Below, piece by piece: positions 45,238 to 54,716 of a stretch of 64,000 nt of DNA; the stretch's first letter is position 1; every line of letters starts with the position of its first letter. The notes beneath the pieces were generated by a model. It was not told the origin of the DNA, searched no databases, and saw only the letters and a program-made list of their open reading frames with translations. The stretch comes from Paracoccus sp. MA (GTDB lineage: Bacteria; Pseudomonadota; Alphaproteobacteria; Rhodobacterales; Rhodobacteraceae): the NCBI RefSeq assembly GCF_020990385.1, contig NZ_CP087597.1:457001-521000 (forward strand), given 5' to 3'. The position numbers were made by a program, and so were the translations under genes.

Positions 45238-46149
45238 ATGACGCAGGGCCCGGCCAAGACACGCAGCGACCTGAGCGGCATCTTCTGGATGCTGGCGGCC
45301 GGACTGTGCTTCGTGGGCGTCAACGGTACCGTGCGCTGGCTGGGCGAGGCGTTGCCGGCGGCCGAGGGGGCCTTCATCCGTTTCGCCTTCGGCCTGCTGC
45401 TGCTGGTCCCGGCCCTGGGGCCGGCGCTGCGGCGCGGCTTCACCCCGCGCATCTGGGCGCTGTTCGCGCTGCGCGGCGGGCTGCATGTGCTGGCGGTGAT
45501 CCTGTGGTTCTACGCCATGGCGCGCATCACCGTGGCCGAGGTCACCGCCATCGGCTTTCTCAACCCCATCGTGGTGACGGTCGGCGCGGCGCTGCTGATG
45601 GGCGAGCGCGTGTCCTGGCGGCGGGCGCTGGCCATCGCCGTGGCGCTGGCGGGGGCGATGATCGTGCTGCGGCCCGGCATCCGGGCGCTGGAACCCGGCC
45701 ACCTGGCGCAGCTCGGCGCCTCGGTCACCTTCGGCCTGTCCTACCTGGTCGCCAAGCGGCTGTCCGAGCATGTGCCGGCCTCGGTCGTGGTGGCGATGAT
45801 GTCGCTGACGGTCTGCATCGGGCTTGCGCCCATCGCGGCGCTGCATTGGGTGCCGCCCAGCCTGCTGCAATGCGCGGTGCTGGCCTGCACCGCGCTGTTC
45901 GCCACGGCCGGGCATTACGCCATGACCCGCGCCTTCGTCTCGGCGCCGCTGACGGTGACGCAGCCGGTGACGCTGCTGCAGCTGATCTGGGCCAGCCTGC
46001 TGGGCGCGCTGGTCTTTGCCGAGCCGGTCGACCTGTGGGTGCTGGTCGGCGGCGCTCTCATGATCGGCGCGATCAGCTATATCACCTGGCGCGAGGCGCG
46101 GCTGCGGCGGGGCCTGGTCACCCCGCCGCCCGGCGCGACCCGCGACTAG
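45238..46149 (+). CDS. EamA/DMT family transporter
   Basis: A 303-residue protein with about ten helices in two EamA halves. Blocks seen are GIFWMLAAGLCFVGVNGTVRWLG, AEGAFIRFAFGLLLLVPAL, LNPIVVTVGAALLMGERVSWRR and the second-half QPVTLLQLIWASLLGALVFAE. The substrate is unknown; some relatives move SAM or other metabolites. It starts 38 bases after the exporter gene, so co-transcription is likely. The stop overlaps the convergent DUF1127 gene. Confidence 0.88.
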   Translation: MTQGPAKTRSDLSGIFWMLAAGLCFVGVNGTVRWLGEALPAAEGAFIRFAFGLLLLVPALGPALRRGFTPRIWALFALRGGLHVLAVILWFYAMARITVAEVTAIGFLNPIVVTVGAALLMGERVSWRRALAIAVALAGAMIVLRPGIRALEPGHLAQLGASVTFGLSYLVAKRLSEHVPASVVVAMMSLTVCIGLAPIAALHWVPPSLLQCAVLACTALFATAGHYAMTRAFVSAPLTVTQPVTLLQLIWASLLGALVFAEPVDLWVLVGGALMIGAISYITWREARLRRGLVTPPPGATRD

Positions 46150-46367
46150 CGCAGGTCCCAGTAGTTCCGGCCGCGCCGCTCGGGCTCGATCCCGATGTCG
46201 CGCAGCAGGTGGTCGGGAAGCGTGTGGACCGGCGGCGGCCGCCTGCCGCCCCGCCGCAGGGCGGCGCGCAGCAGCGCCAGGCTGACGCGCAGCAGCCCGT
46301 GGGTCTCGATCAGTTCGTCCAGGGGCGCGCGGAGCTCCCGCGCGGCACGGATGGTTGCAAGGGTCAT
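46146..46367 (-). CDS. DUF1127 small protein
   Basis: A 73-residue arginine-rich protein. The C-terminal VHTLPDHLLRDIGI is the DUF1127 (YjiS) signature. The start MTLATIRAARE follows GGACAGG; a longer frame is less likely. It overlaps the EamA stop by three bases tail to tail. Small DUF1127 proteins have been linked to RNA binding and to phosphate and carbon control in other alphaproteobacteria. Confidence 0.75.
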   Translation of the reverse strand: MTLATIRAARELRAPLDELIETHGLLRVSLALLRAALRRGGRRPPPVHTLPDHLLRDIGIEPERRGRNYWDLR

Positions 46368-46710
46368 CCTGTCCAGCCGCCCGCTCTGCACGGTGCGGCC
46401 CTCATGTTGCGATGGTCGAAAAGGCGACGGGCAGCGCCCCTGCGACATCGCGGGGCGGCGGCCGTCGGCGAAGATGGGGAAGCTCAGTCCCGGAGAGGGA
46501 TGCCCTGAACGGGTTCCGTCAACGCCGGTCCTGGCGTCGGTTCACCCCGCGAAAGGCGGCGGCCGAAGCGGCGGGAATGGTGGTCATGCCGGTGCCCTTT
46601 CTGTCGAGGTTGCGGAACAGGGCCCTTGATAGGCACATCGCGCGATTCGAGGCAACCCGCCCCGCGGAGATTGCGGGGCGGGCCATGGTCTTGCTGCAAC
46701 AGGGGATGGT
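46368..46710. other. 343-base region between the DUF1127 gene and choV
   Basis: It holds a possible 22-codon minus-strand frame (46587-46519, MTTIPAASAAAFRGVNRR and five more residues) with a ribosome-like AAAGGG upstream, and a strong hairpin at 46656-46682. Nothing else is recognised. Confidence 0.4.
46656..46682 (-). terminator. hairpin downstream of the choXWV operon
   Basis: Ten-bp perfect stem (46656-46665 with 46673-46682), 29 bases past the choV stop. The T-tract after it on the minus strand is poor. Confidence 0.5.
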
Positions 46711-47769
46711 TCAGTGTTCGACCGCGCCGCCGCCCTGGCCGCGCCGCGAGACCAGCCGGGACATGATGCCCTGCCGCGTCACCTTTCCGCCGCCCTGCAG
46801 GGCCAGCGCATCGGCGCCGGTTTCGGTCATCATCTGGATGACCTCGCGCACCGGGGTCTCGCGGTCGATGGGCTCGCCCGCCAGATCGCCGGGCTCGGCC
46901 ATGTCCTCGGCGGTCAGCACCGCCAGCGGGTTCATGTGGGCGACGAAATCCTCGACATAGGCATTGACCGGATTGGCGATGATCTCGCGCGCGGTGCCGA
47001 CCTGCACGATGCGGCCGCCCTCCATCAGCGCGATGCGGTTGCCGATGCGGAACGCCTCGTCGAGGTCGTGGCTGACGAAGACAATGGTGCGGCGGAACCG
47101 CTCCTGCAACTCCAGCAGCTCGTCCTGCAGCCGGTTGCGGATCAGCGGGTCGAGCGCCGAGAAGGGCTCGTCCATCAGCAGGATCGGCGCCTCGGTGGCG
47201 AAGGCGCGGGCCAGGCCCACGCGCTGCTGCATGCCGCCCGAGAGATCGCCCACCTTGCGCTCGGCCCATTCGGTCAGGCCGACCGTGGCCAGCTGCGCAT
47301 CGACGCGCTTGCGCCGTTCGGCGGCGGGGATGCCGGCGAGTTCCAGCCCGAGGCCCACGTTTTCGCGCACCGAGCGCCAGGGCAGCAGGCCGAATTGCTG
47401 GAAGACCATGGCGATGCGCTCGCGCCGCAGCCGGCGCAGTTCGGCGCCCGAGGCCTTGGTGACCGAAGCCATGCGGTCGCCGTCCCAGATCCGCACCTCG
47501 CCGCGGCAGACCGCGTTGAGCCCGTTCACCGCCCGCAGCAGCGTGGACTTGCCCGAGCCGGAGAGCCCCATCAGCACCAGGATCTCGCCCTCGCGCACGG
47601 CCAGCGAGCAATTGTGCACGCCCAGCACCTGGCCGGTCTCGGCCTTGATCGGGCCGCGTTCCAGCCCCTGGTCCATCAGCGGCAGCGCGGCCTGGGGCGC
47701 GTCGCCGAAGACGATGTTCACGTTGTCGAATTCGACCGCGTTGCGCGCGGCGTCCATGCGCTCAGTCAT
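46711..47769 (-). CDS. choV: choline/betaine ABC transporter ATP-binding protein
   Basis: A 352-residue ATPase of the ProV/OpuAA class, at the cytoplasmic face of the choline importer. It has Walker A GLSGSGKST, a Q-loop VFQQFGLLPW, signature LSGGMQQR, Walker B ILLMDEPFSALDP, H-loop FVSHDLDEA, and a short C-terminal CBS-like regulatory part. The start overlaps the choW stop by eight bases. The gene is third in choX-choW-choV. Confidence 0.94.
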   Translation of the reverse strand: MTERMDAARNAVEFDNVNIVFGDAPQAALPLMDQGLERGPIKAETGQVLGVHNCSLAVREGEILVLMGLSGSGKSTLLRAVNGLNAVCRGEVRIWDGDRMASVTKASGAELRRLRRERIAMVFQQFGLLPWRSVRENVGLGLELAGIPAAERRKRVDAQLATVGLTEWAERKVGDLSGGMQQRVGLARAFATEAPILLMDEPFSALDPLIRNRLQDELLELQERFRRTIVFVSHDLDEAFRIGNRIALMEGGRIVQVGTAREIIANPVNAYVEDFVAHMNPLAVLTAEDMAEPGDLAGEPIDRETPVREVIQMMTETGADALALQGGGKVTRQGIMSRLVSRRGQGGGAVEH

Positions 47770-48613
47770 CGTGCCCCCTTACCCGCAGCATCCGGTCCAG
47801 CATGATCGCGACCACCACGATGATGAAGCCGCTTTCGAATCCCAGCGACGTGTTCACGCTGTTCAGTGCCCGCACCACCGGCACCCCCAGGCCCGAGGCG
47901 CCGACCAGCGCCGCGATCACCACCATCGACAGTGACAGCATGATGGTCTGGTTCAGCCCCGCCATGATCTGCGAGGTGGCCGAGGGCAGCTCGACCTTCC
48001 ACAGCAGCTGGCGCGGGGTGGCGCCGAAGGCGATGGCGGCTTCGACCAGCGCCTTGGGGGTCGAGCTGATGCCCAGATGCGTCAGCCGGATCGGGGCCGG
48101 CAGCACGAAGATCACCGTCGCGATCAGCCCCGGCACCATGCCGATGCCGAAAAAGACGATGGCCGGGATCAGGTAGACGAAGGTCGGCAGCGTCTGCATC
48201 AGGTCCAGCACCGGGCGCATCCAGGCGTAGAGCCGGGGCCGGTGCGCGGCGGCGATGCCGATGGGCACGCCGATCGCCATGCAGACCACGCAGGCCGACA
48301 GCACCAGCGTCAGCGATTGCATGGTCTCGTCCCAATAGCCCTGGTTGAGGATGAACAGGAAGCCCAGCCCCACCAGCAGGCAGGTCTTCCAGTTGCGCTG
48401 CAGGGCCCAGGTCAGCGCCACGGCCAGCAGGGTGAAGATCAGCGGATGCGGGAATTCCAGCATTCTCAGGATGCCGTTGATCAGCCCGTCGAGCAGCTTC
48501 GAGATGGCGTTGAAGATGAATGCGGCATTGGCGTTCAGCCAGTCGAAGATCGCCTTGGCGGTCCTGCCCACCGGGATCTTCGTATCGGTCAGAAGTGCAG
48601 TCAGTTGGTCCAT
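47762..48613 (-). CDS. choW: choline/betaine ABC transporter permease
   Basis: A 283-residue inner-membrane permease of the ProW class. It includes the EAA-like loop KALVEAAIAFGATPRQLLWKVELPSATSQIMAG and several helices. The start MDQLTALLTDTKIPVG follows GAAAGGG. It overlaps choV. Confidence 0.94.
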   Translation of the reverse strand: MDQLTALLTDTKIPVGRTAKAIFDWLNANAAFIFNAISKLLDGLINGILRMLEFPHPLIFTLLAVALTWALQRNWKTCLLVGLGFLFILNQGYWDETMQSLTLVLSACVVCMAIGVPIGIAAAHRPRLYAWMRPVLDLMQTLPTFVYLIPAIVFFGIGMVPGLIATVIFVLPAPIRLTHLGISSTPKALVEAAIAFGATPRQLLWKVELPSATSQIMAGLNQTIMLSLSMVVIAALVGASGLGVPVVRALNSVNTSLGFESGFIIVVVAIMLDRMLRVRGHDD

Positions 48614-48683
48614 GCGTCCCTTTCTTTCTGCCGTGCGGGATGATCGGGGCTCGGGGGGCGGCATGCGCCGGGGTGACGCGGTG

Positions 48684-48709
48684 CCGGGACCCCGGGCGGC
48701 TGGTCCCGG
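48684..48709 (-). other. stem-loop between choX and choW
   Basis: Stem CCGGGACC/GGTCCCGG (48684-48691 with 48702-48709) in the 151-base gap. Such structures often protect the substrate-binding-protein mRNA or limit read-through. There is no T-run. Confidence 0.4.
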
Positions 48710-48764
48710 TCAGGGTGGATGGAACCGTCCCATGAACAGGACGGCGCGGGCAAGGGCCGGCCCC

Positions 48765-49718
48765 TTACCGGGACAGGAGCTTGTCCAGGGCCGCGGCGGC
48801 ATCGCCGCCATCCGCCGCGGTCACGCCGGCCAGCCAGGGCTTCGCCGCGTCCGGGTTGGCCTTCAGCCATTTCAGCGCCGCGTCGGCCGGGGCCTCGCCG
48901 TCGTTCAGGATAAGGCCCATGACCTCGTTCTCCATGGGCAGACTGAATTCCAGGTTCTGCAGGAATTTGCCGACATTCGGGCATTCCTCGACATAGCCGG
49001 TGCGGGTGTTGGTATCGACCCGCGCGCCGCCGAAATCCGGGCCGAAGACATCGTCCCCGCCGGCCAGATAGGTCATCTCGAACTGGGCGTTCATCGGATG
49101 CGGTTCCCAGCCGAGGAAGACCACCGGCTTGCCCGAGGCGTCGGCGCGGGAAACCTGTGCCAGCATGCCCTGTTCGCTGCTTTCGACGACCTCGAAGGTG
49201 CCGAGGTCGAACTTGTTCTCGGCCACCATTTCCAGCAGCAGGCGGTTGCCGTCATTGCCGGGTTCGATGGCGTAGATCTTGCCCTCCAGGGCGTCCTTCT
49301 GCGCGGCGATCTTGCCGAAGTCGTCGATGCCGAGCTCGGCCCCGGCCTTGTTGGTCGCCAGAGTGTATTTTGCGCCGGTCAGGTTGGTGCGCACGATCTC
49401 GACCGTGCCGGCCTCGCGATAGGGGGCGATATCGGCCTCCATCGTCGGCATCCAGTTGCCCAGGAACACGTCCACATCGTCCTTGGCCATCGCGGTATAG
49501 GTCACCGGCACCGACAGGATCTTGATTTCGGTCTGGTAGCCCAGCCCCTGCAGCACGGTCGTGGCCAGCGCCGTGGTGGCGGTGATATCGGTCCAGCCGA
49601 CATCCGAGAAGACGACCTTGCGGCACGCCATCGGCTCTTCTGCCGCAGCAATGCCGGTCGTGGCGAGCGATGCGACCAACCCGGCGGCAAGAGCTGCGGC
49701 GGTGCGGCGAAATGTCAT
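48765..49718 (-). CDS. choX: choline ABC transporter substrate-binding protein
   Basis: A 317-residue periplasmic binding protein. The signal peptide ends GIAAAEE. The ligand box of ChoX is visible: VGWTDITATTALATTVLQ, FLGNWMPTM, EPGNDGNRLLLEM and FLGWEPHPM supply the tryptophans and Asn/Asp that cage the trimethylammonium group. It heads the operon and is divergent from betI across two BetI-type operators. Confidence 0.95.
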   Translation of the reverse strand: MTFRRTAAALAAGLVASLATTGIAAAEEPMACRKVVFSDVGWTDITATTALATTVLQGLGYQTEIKILSVPVTYTAMAKDDVDVFLGNWMPTMEADIAPYREAGTVEIVRTNLTGAKYTLATNKAGAELGIDDFGKIAAQKDALEGKIYAIEPGNDGNRLLLEMVAENKFDLGTFEVVESSEQGMLAQVSRADASGKPVVFLGWEPHPMNAQFEMTYLAGGDDVFGPDFGGARVDTNTRTGYVEECPNVGKFLQNLEFSLPMENEVMGLILNDGEAPADAALKWLKANPDAAKPWLAGVTAADGGDAAAALDKLLSR

Positions 49719-49736
49719 CTTTATCTCCCTGGTTTG

Positions 49737-49752
49737 TTGACTGGTGAGTCAA
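49737..49752. promoter_or_regulatory. candidate BetI operator 1
   Basis: Inverted repeat TTGAC-N6-GTCAA close to choX, with the same arms as the stronger site just downstream. Confidence 0.5.
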
Positions 49753-49764
49753 TTAAGGCTTTTA

Positions 49765-49784
49765 TTGATTGACGAGTCAATCAA
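49765..49784. promoter_or_regulatory. candidate BetI operator 2
   Basis: A perfect 20-bp palindrome, TTGATTGAC-GA-GTCAATCAA, between divergent choX and betI. It resembles the E. coli BetI box recalled from the literature. It would let BetI repress both directions until choline is present. Confidence 0.7.
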
Positions 49785-49848
49785 AGATCTGCCAGATGCG
49801 GGTCTCTTGCGCGAATTTTCGAACGAAACGGCAAAACGGTGTCCTGTC

Positions 49849-50418
49849 ATGCCCAAGCTTGGTGCTGAACCTATCCGAAAGGCGGCGCTGATCAACGCCG
49901 CAATCGCCACCGTGGGGCGCGCGGGCTCTCTGGACGTGACCGTGGCGCAGATCGCGCGCGAGGCGGGCATGTCCTCGGCGCTGGCGCATCACTATTTCGG
50001 CTCGAAGGAGCGGATCTTCCTGGCGGCGATGCGGCATATCCTGGCGCAATACGGTGCCTCGACCCGGGCGGCGCTGAAGGGGGCGGTGACCCCGCGCCAG
50101 CGGCTGGACGCCATCGTCGCTGCGAGTTTCGACGGCGCCAATTTCGAGCGCGACACCATCGCCGCCTGGCTGAACTTCTATGCGCTGGCGCTGGTCGAGC
50201 CCGAGGCGGCGCGGCTTCTGCGCGTCTATCACCGGCGGCTCAGCTCGAATCTGCTGGTGGCGCTGCGGCCGCTGGCCGGCGCGGGGGCCGAACGCATCGC
50301 CCGCACGCTGGGGGCGCTGATCGACGGGCTTTACCTGCGCGCGGCGCTGTCCAACGAGGCCGATGCCGCCGCCGCCGAACGCATGACGCTGGATTATCTG
50401 GAGAAGGTGTTGCCATGA
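49849..50418 (+). CDS. betI: choline-responsive repressor BetI
   Basis: A 189-residue TetR-family repressor. The helix-turn-helix is [25 protein letters not shown]. The start [11 protein letters not shown] is the usual BetI start; an upstream in-frame extension covers the operator and is rejected. Its end overlaps betB by four bases, giving betI-betB coupling. Confidence 0.95.
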   Translation: MPKLGAEPIRKAALINAAIATVGRAGSLDVTVAQIAREAGMSSALAHHYFGSKERIFLAAMRHILAQYGASTRAALKGAVTPRQRLDAIVAASFDGANFERDTIAAWLNFYALALVEPEAARLLRVYHRRLSSNLLVALRPLAGAGAERIARTLGALIDGLYLRAALSNEADAAAAERMTLDYLEKVLP

Positions 50419-51860
50419 GCCATGACGTGCAACCGGCCGCAAGCCTTTACATCGACGGCGCCTTCGTCGAGGGCGAGGGCGAGGCCTTGCCGGTGCATTA
50501 CCCCTATACCGGCGAGGTCATCGCGCATCTGCGCGAGGCGGCCCGCGACCAGGTGACCCGCGCCACCGCCGCGGCCGCCGCCGCCCAGCCGGCCTGGGCG
50601 GCGCTGCGCCCGGTCGAGCGCGGCCGGGTGCTGATCCGGGCGGCGCAGATCATCCGCGAGCGGGCCGAGGAACTGGCGCGGCTCGAAACCCTGGACACCG
50701 GCAAGCCGATCCAGGAGACGCGGGTGGCCGACTGGCCATCGGGCGCCGATGCGCTGGAATATTTCGGCGGGCTGGCGCCGACGGTGACCGGGCAGGCGAT
50801 CCCGCTGGGCGGGGATTTCGTCTATACGATCCGCGAGGCGCTGGGGGTCTGCGCCGGCATCGGCGCCTGGAACTACCCCAGCCAGATCGCCTGCTGGAAG
50901 GCGGCGCCGGCCCTGGCCATGGGCAATGCCATGGTCTTCAAGCCCAGCGAGGAAACGCCGCTGGGCGCCCTGAAACTGGCCGAGATCCTGACCGAGGCCG
51001 GGCTGCCGGCCGGCATCTTCAACGTCGTGCAGGGACGCGGCGCGGTCGGGGCGGCGCTGGTCACGGACCCGCGCGTCGCCAAGGTGTCGCTGACCGGCTC
51101 GGTCGCGACCGGGCAGAAGGTCTATGCCGCGGCGGCCGAGGGCATGCGCCATGTCACCATGGAACTGGGCGGCAAGTCGCCGCTGATCGTCTTCGACGAT
51201 GCCTCGCTGGACGATGCAGTCGGCGCGGCGATGCTGGCGAATTTCTATTCCTCGGGGCAGATCTGCTCGAACGGCACCCGGGTCTTCGTGCAGGAAGGCA
51301 TCCTGCCCGCCTTCCTGGACCGGCTGGCCGAGCGGGTGGCGAAGGTCCGGATCGGCGATCCGCTGGACGGGGAAACCCAGCACGGCCCCATCGTCAGCCT
51401 GGCCCAGGCGGCGAAGATCCGCGCCGCCATCGCCCGCGGCCGCGAGGAGGGCGCGCGGCTGGTCTGCGGCGGCCCGGGCGAGGGCGCCTTTGTCCCGCCC
51501 ACCGTCTTCGCCGATGCTTCGGACGAGATGTGGATCGTGCGCGAGGAGATCTTCGGTCCGGTCATGTCGGTGCTGGGCTTCGCGACCGAGGAGGAGGTGG
51601 TCGCCCGCGCCAACGCCTCGCCCTATGGGCTGGCGGCGGGGGTGTTCACCCGCGACCTGGCGCGCGGCCACCGGATGGCGGCGGCGCTGCAGGCCGGAAC
51701 CACCTGGATCAACGCCTATAACCTGACCCCGGTCGAGGCGCCCTTCGGCGGCGTCAAGCTGTCGGGGATCGGCCGCGAGAACTCGGCCGCGGCCATCGAG
51801 CATTATTCGCAGCTGAAATCGGTCTATGTCGGCATGGGAGGCGTCGATGCGCCCTATTGA
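50415..51860 (+). CDS. betB: betaine aldehyde dehydrogenase
   Basis: NAD-dependent oxidation of betaine aldehyde to glycine betaine. The 481-residue ALDH has [20 protein letters not shown], the catalytic glutamate region [11 protein letters not shown], and the nucleophile Cys284 in [13 protein letters not shown]. The [17 protein letters not shown] tail is typical of BetB. A dispersed element lies between it and betA. Confidence 0.97.
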   Translation: MSHDVQPAASLYIDGAFVEGEGEALPVHYPYTGEVIAHLREAARDQVTRATAAAAAAQPAWAALRPVERGRVLIRAAQIIRERAEELARLETLDTGKPIQETRVADWPSGADALEYFGGLAPTVTGQAIPLGGDFVYTIREALGVCAGIGAWNYPSQIACWKAAPALAMGNAMVFKPSEETPLGALKLAEILTEAGLPAGIFNVVQGRGAVGAALVTDPRVAKVSLTGSVATGQKVYAAAAEGMRHVTMELGGKSPLIVFDDASLDDAVGAAMLANFYSSGQICSNGTRVFVQEGILPAFLDRLAERVAKVRIGDPLDGETQHGPIVSLAQAAKIRAAIARGREEGARLVCGGPGEGAFVPPTVFADASDEMWIVREEIFGPVMSVLGFATEEEVVARANASPYGLAAGVFTRDLARGHRMAAALQAGTTWINAYNLTPVEAPFGGVKLSGIGRENSAAAIEHYSQLKSVYVGMGGVDAPY

Positions 51861-51866
51861 TCGGCG

Positions 51867-51915
51867 CCGCGCCTGTGGCGCGGTGGGCATGGGTATTTGG
51901 AAAACAGAGAAAGCC
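51867..51915 (+). repeat. dispersed intergenic element, copy 9 (inside the bet operon)
   Basis: Stem CCGCGCC/GGCGCGG (51867-51873 with 51877-51883), then the box GGGTATTTGGAAAACAGAG and AAAG. It lies between betB and betA, both on the plus strand and expected in one operon. Confidence 0.8.
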
Positions 51916-51941
51916 CGCAGGGCGGTGCAGGAGGTCAGGGC

Positions 51942-53594
51942 ATGATCCCGGATTACGTCATCGTCGGCGCCGGCTCGGCCGGCTGCGCGCTGGCCTATCG
52001 GCTGGTGATGGCCGGCAAGCGGGTGGACATCATCGAATATGGCGGCAGCGATGTCGGGCCCTTCATCCAGATGCCGGCGGCGCTGTCCTATCCGATGAAC
52101 ATGCGCCGCTATGACTGGGGGTTTTCGTCCGAGCCCGAGCCGCATCTGGGCGGGCGCCGGCTGGTGACGCCGCGCGGCAAGGTGGTCGGGGGCTCGTCCT
52201 CGATCAACGGCATGGTCTTCGTGCGCGGCCATGCCCGGGATTTCGACTTCTGGGCCGAGAGCGGCGCCGACGGCTGGGCCTATGCCGATGTGCTGCCCTA
52301 TTTCAAGCGCATGGAAAGCTCGCATGGCGCGGTCAGCGACTATCGCGGCACCGAGGGGCCGCTGCATGTGACCCGCGGCTCGCGCAAGAACCCGCTGTTC
52401 AACGCCTTCATCCGCGCCGGGCGCGAGGCCGGCTATCCGACGACCGAGGATTACAACGGCGCCCGGCAGGAGGGTTTCGGCGCCATGGAGGCGACGATCT
52501 GGGAAGGCCGGCGCTGGTCGGCCGCCAATGCCTATCTGCGCCCGGCGCAGGCCACCGGCCGCTTGCGGCTGCGGCGCGGGCTGGCGCAGCGCGTGGTCTT
52601 CGAGGATGGCCGCGCGGTCGGCGTCGAGGTCAGGAATACCCGCGGTGTCAATGTGTTCCGGGCGAAACATGAGGTGATCCTTTCGGCCAGCTCGATCAAC
52701 ACGCCGAAGCTGCTGATGCTGTCGGGCATCGGGCCGGCGGACCACCTGCGCGAACATGGCGTCGAGGTCAGGGCGGACCGGCCCGGGGTGGGGGCGAACC
52801 TGCAGGATCACCTGGAGGTCTACATGCAATATACCGCGACCAAGCCCATCACGCTTTACAAGCACTGGAACCTGTGGGGGAAAGGCTCGATCGGGGCGCA
52901 ATGGCTGGCGACGGGGACGGGGCTGGGCGCCTCGAACCAGTTCGAGAGCTGCGGCTTCATCCGTTCGGCCGCCGGGGTGGAATATCCGGACATCCAGTAT
53001 CACTTCCTGCCGCTTGCCGTGCGCTATGACGGCAGGGCGGCGGCCGAGGGGCATGGCTTCCAGGTCCATGTCGGGCCGATGCGGTCCAAGTCGCGCGGCA
53101 CGGTGCGGCTGAAATCGGCCGATCCGAAACAGGCGCCCGAGATCCGCTTCAACTACATGTCGCATCCCGACGACTGGGCCGAGTTCCGCGCCTGCGTGCG
53201 GCTGACCCGCGAGATCTTCGAGCAGCCGGCCTTTGCGGAATACAAGGGCTACGAGATCCAGCCCGGCGAGGATGTGGTGAGCGACGATCAGATCGACGCC
53301 TTCATCCGCGAGCATGCCGAGTCGGCCTTTCACCCCTGCGGCACGGCGCGCATGGGCCGGCGGGACGACGACATGGCGGTGGTCGATCCCGAGCTGCGGG
53401 TGATCGGGGTCGAGGGGCTGCGCGTCGCCGACAGCTCGATCTTTCCGCGCATCACCAATGGCAACCTGAACGCGCCCTCGATCATGACCGGCGAGAAGGC
53501 CGCCGACCATATCCTGGGCCAGGGGATGCTGGCGCCGCTGAACCTGGGGCCCGAGATTTCGCCGAACTGGCAGATAACCCAGCGTTCCGCTTAG
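51942..53594 (+). CDS. betA: choline dehydrogenase
   Basis: Membrane-associated GMC flavoenzyme oxidising choline to betaine aldehyde. The 550-residue protein has the FAD motif VGAGSAGC, the GMC signature [14 protein letters not shown], a second GMC signature [16 protein letters not shown] and the catalytic histidine in [10 protein letters not shown]. The start [11 protein letters not shown] follows CAGGAGG. The gene is convergent with the DUF177 gene, one base apart. Confidence 0.97.
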   Translation: MIPDYVIVGAGSAGCALAYRLVMAGKRVDIIEYGGSDVGPFIQMPAALSYPMNMRRYDWGFSSEPEPHLGGRRLVTPRGKVVGGSSSINGMVFVRGHARDFDFWAESGADGWAYADVLPYFKRMESSHGAVSDYRGTEGPLHVTRGSRKNPLFNAFIRAGREAGYPTTEDYNGARQEGFGAMEATIWEGRRWSAANAYLRPAQATGRLRLRRGLAQRVVFEDGRAVGVEVRNTRGVNVFRAKHEVILSASSINTPKLLMLSGIGPADHLREHGVEVRADRPGVGANLQDHLEVYMQYTATKPITLYKHWNLWGKGSIGAQWLATGTGLGASNQFESCGFIRSAAGVEYPDIQYHFLPLAVRYDGRAAAEGHGFQVHVGPMRSKSRGTVRLKSADPKQAPEIRFNYMSHPDDWAEFRACVRLTREIFEQPAFAEYKGYEIQPGEDVVSDDQIDAFIREHAESAFHPCGTARMGRRDDDMAVVDPELRVIGVEGLRVADSSIFPRITNGNLNAPSIMTGEKAADHILGQGMLAPLNLGPEISPNWQITQRSA

Positions 53595-53595
53595 G

Positions 53596-54123
53596 TTACG
53601 ATCCGTTCTTCGGGTGTTTCAACAAGTCCGCGAGCCCGGCGAAGGGCTTGCGGGTCTCGGCCGCGGGCTCGGGTTCGGGCGCGTCCAGCGCGGCCCCTTC
53701 GGCGCGCGGATAGAGCGGCAGCGCCAGCGCCAGGGCCTCGACCATGATCGCTTCGATATCGATGAACTGCCCCAGCGGCTCGAGCTCGTCATCGGGCATC
53801 TCGACCTCGTCGCCCTCGGGGGCGGCGGCATGGGGCGAGAACAGGCGATGCACCTCTTCCTGCAGGCTGGTCGCGACCGGGGCCAGCGTCACCACGCAGG
53901 GCTGCACGACGCGGGCGGCAAGCGTGCCCGTCACCTCCCAGGCGTCGCTGGAGACGGCGCGGATGCTGCCGGAAAAGCGCAGCCGGGGCAGGGCGTTCAG
54001 TCCCAGCTCGGCCGCCAGCGCCGCGCGCGCCGCGGCATCGGGGGCCAGCGCGAAACCGGTCGGCTGGCGCGGGTTCAGGTGGGCCACCCGGAACCGGGTC
54101 TGCGGGGCTTTGGAATCGGTCAT
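53596..54123 (-). CDS. DUF177 (YceD family) protein
   Basis: A 175-residue protein with VTGTLAARVVQPCVVTLAPV, an acidic centre, and IDIEAIMVEALALALPLYPR, the DUF177/YceD pattern. YceD homologues usually precede rpmF (ribosomal protein L32) and influence rRNA or ribosome assembly. Here rpmF is absent and betA lies directly downstream in the opposite direction. Confidence 0.9.
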   Translation of the reverse strand: MTDSKAPQTRFRVAHLNPRQPTGFALAPDAAARAALAAELGLNALPRLRFSGSIRAVSSDAWEVTGTLAARVVQPCVVTLAPVATSLQEEVHRLFSPHAAAPEGDEVEMPDDELEPLGQFIDIEAIMVEALALALPLYPRAEGAALDAPEPEPAAETRKPFAGLADLLKHPKNGS

Positions 54124-54237
54124 CGGTGGCCTTTCGCGGGCGGACTTGCCCTGGGTCTGGATATTCTTGAGCGCGGGGCATGAGTTTGCTAAGCCGGTCG
54201 CGCGGCGTCAACAGGCGCGTAAGGGGACAGAGAGAAG

Positions 54238-54693
54238 ATGAAGATTTCCCGGCGGCAGCTCATGGGTTTCGCATTGGCCGCGCCTCTTGGCCTTTCCGCC
54301 TGCCAGGCCACCTATCGCAACCATGGCTATGTTCCGCCCCAGGAACAGCTGGCCCAGGTCGTGGTCGGCCAGACCTCGCAATCCCAGCTTGAGGGGCTGA
54401 TCGGCCGGCCCTCGGCCCAGGGGCTGCTGACCGGCTCGGCCTGGTATTACGTCGGCTCGCGCTGGGAGTTCTACGGGCCCCGGCAGCCGCGCGAGATCGA
54501 CCGCCAGGTGGTGGCCGTCAGCTTTGCCGAGAACGGCGTGGTCAGCAATGTCGAGCATTTCGGGCTGGAGCGCGGCCGGGTCGTGGTGCTGTCGCGGCGC
54601 GTGACCGATACCGGGGTCGCCAGCCTCGGCCTGGTCCGCCAGCTGCTGGGCAATGTCGGCCGCGTCCAGGCCAGCGACCTGTTGCGCGACTGA
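54238..54693 (+). CDS. bamE: outer-membrane assembly lipoprotein BamE
   Basis: A 151-residue lipoprotein of the Bam complex. The lipobox is LSAC with the cysteine at residue 22. The SmpA/OmlA fold is seen in VVVGQTSQSQLEGLIGRPS, WYYVGSRWEFYGP and VAVSFAENGVVSNVEHF. It is divergent from the DUF177 gene. Confidence 0.93.
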   Translation: MKISRRQLMGFALAAPLGLSACQATYRNHGYVPPQEQLAQVVVGQTSQSQLEGLIGRPSAQGLLTGSAWYYVGSRWEFYGPRQPREIDRQVVAVSFAENGVVSNVEHFGLERGRVVVLSRRVTDTGVASLGLVRQLLGNVGRVQASDLLRD

Positions 54694-54716
54694 CCGGCGC
54701 GGGAGGCCGCGGGCGC

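Noticed and set aside
50394..53510. A 1038-codon minus-strand frame opposite betB and betA
   Set aside because: It spans two well-supported genes and their gap and has no family features.
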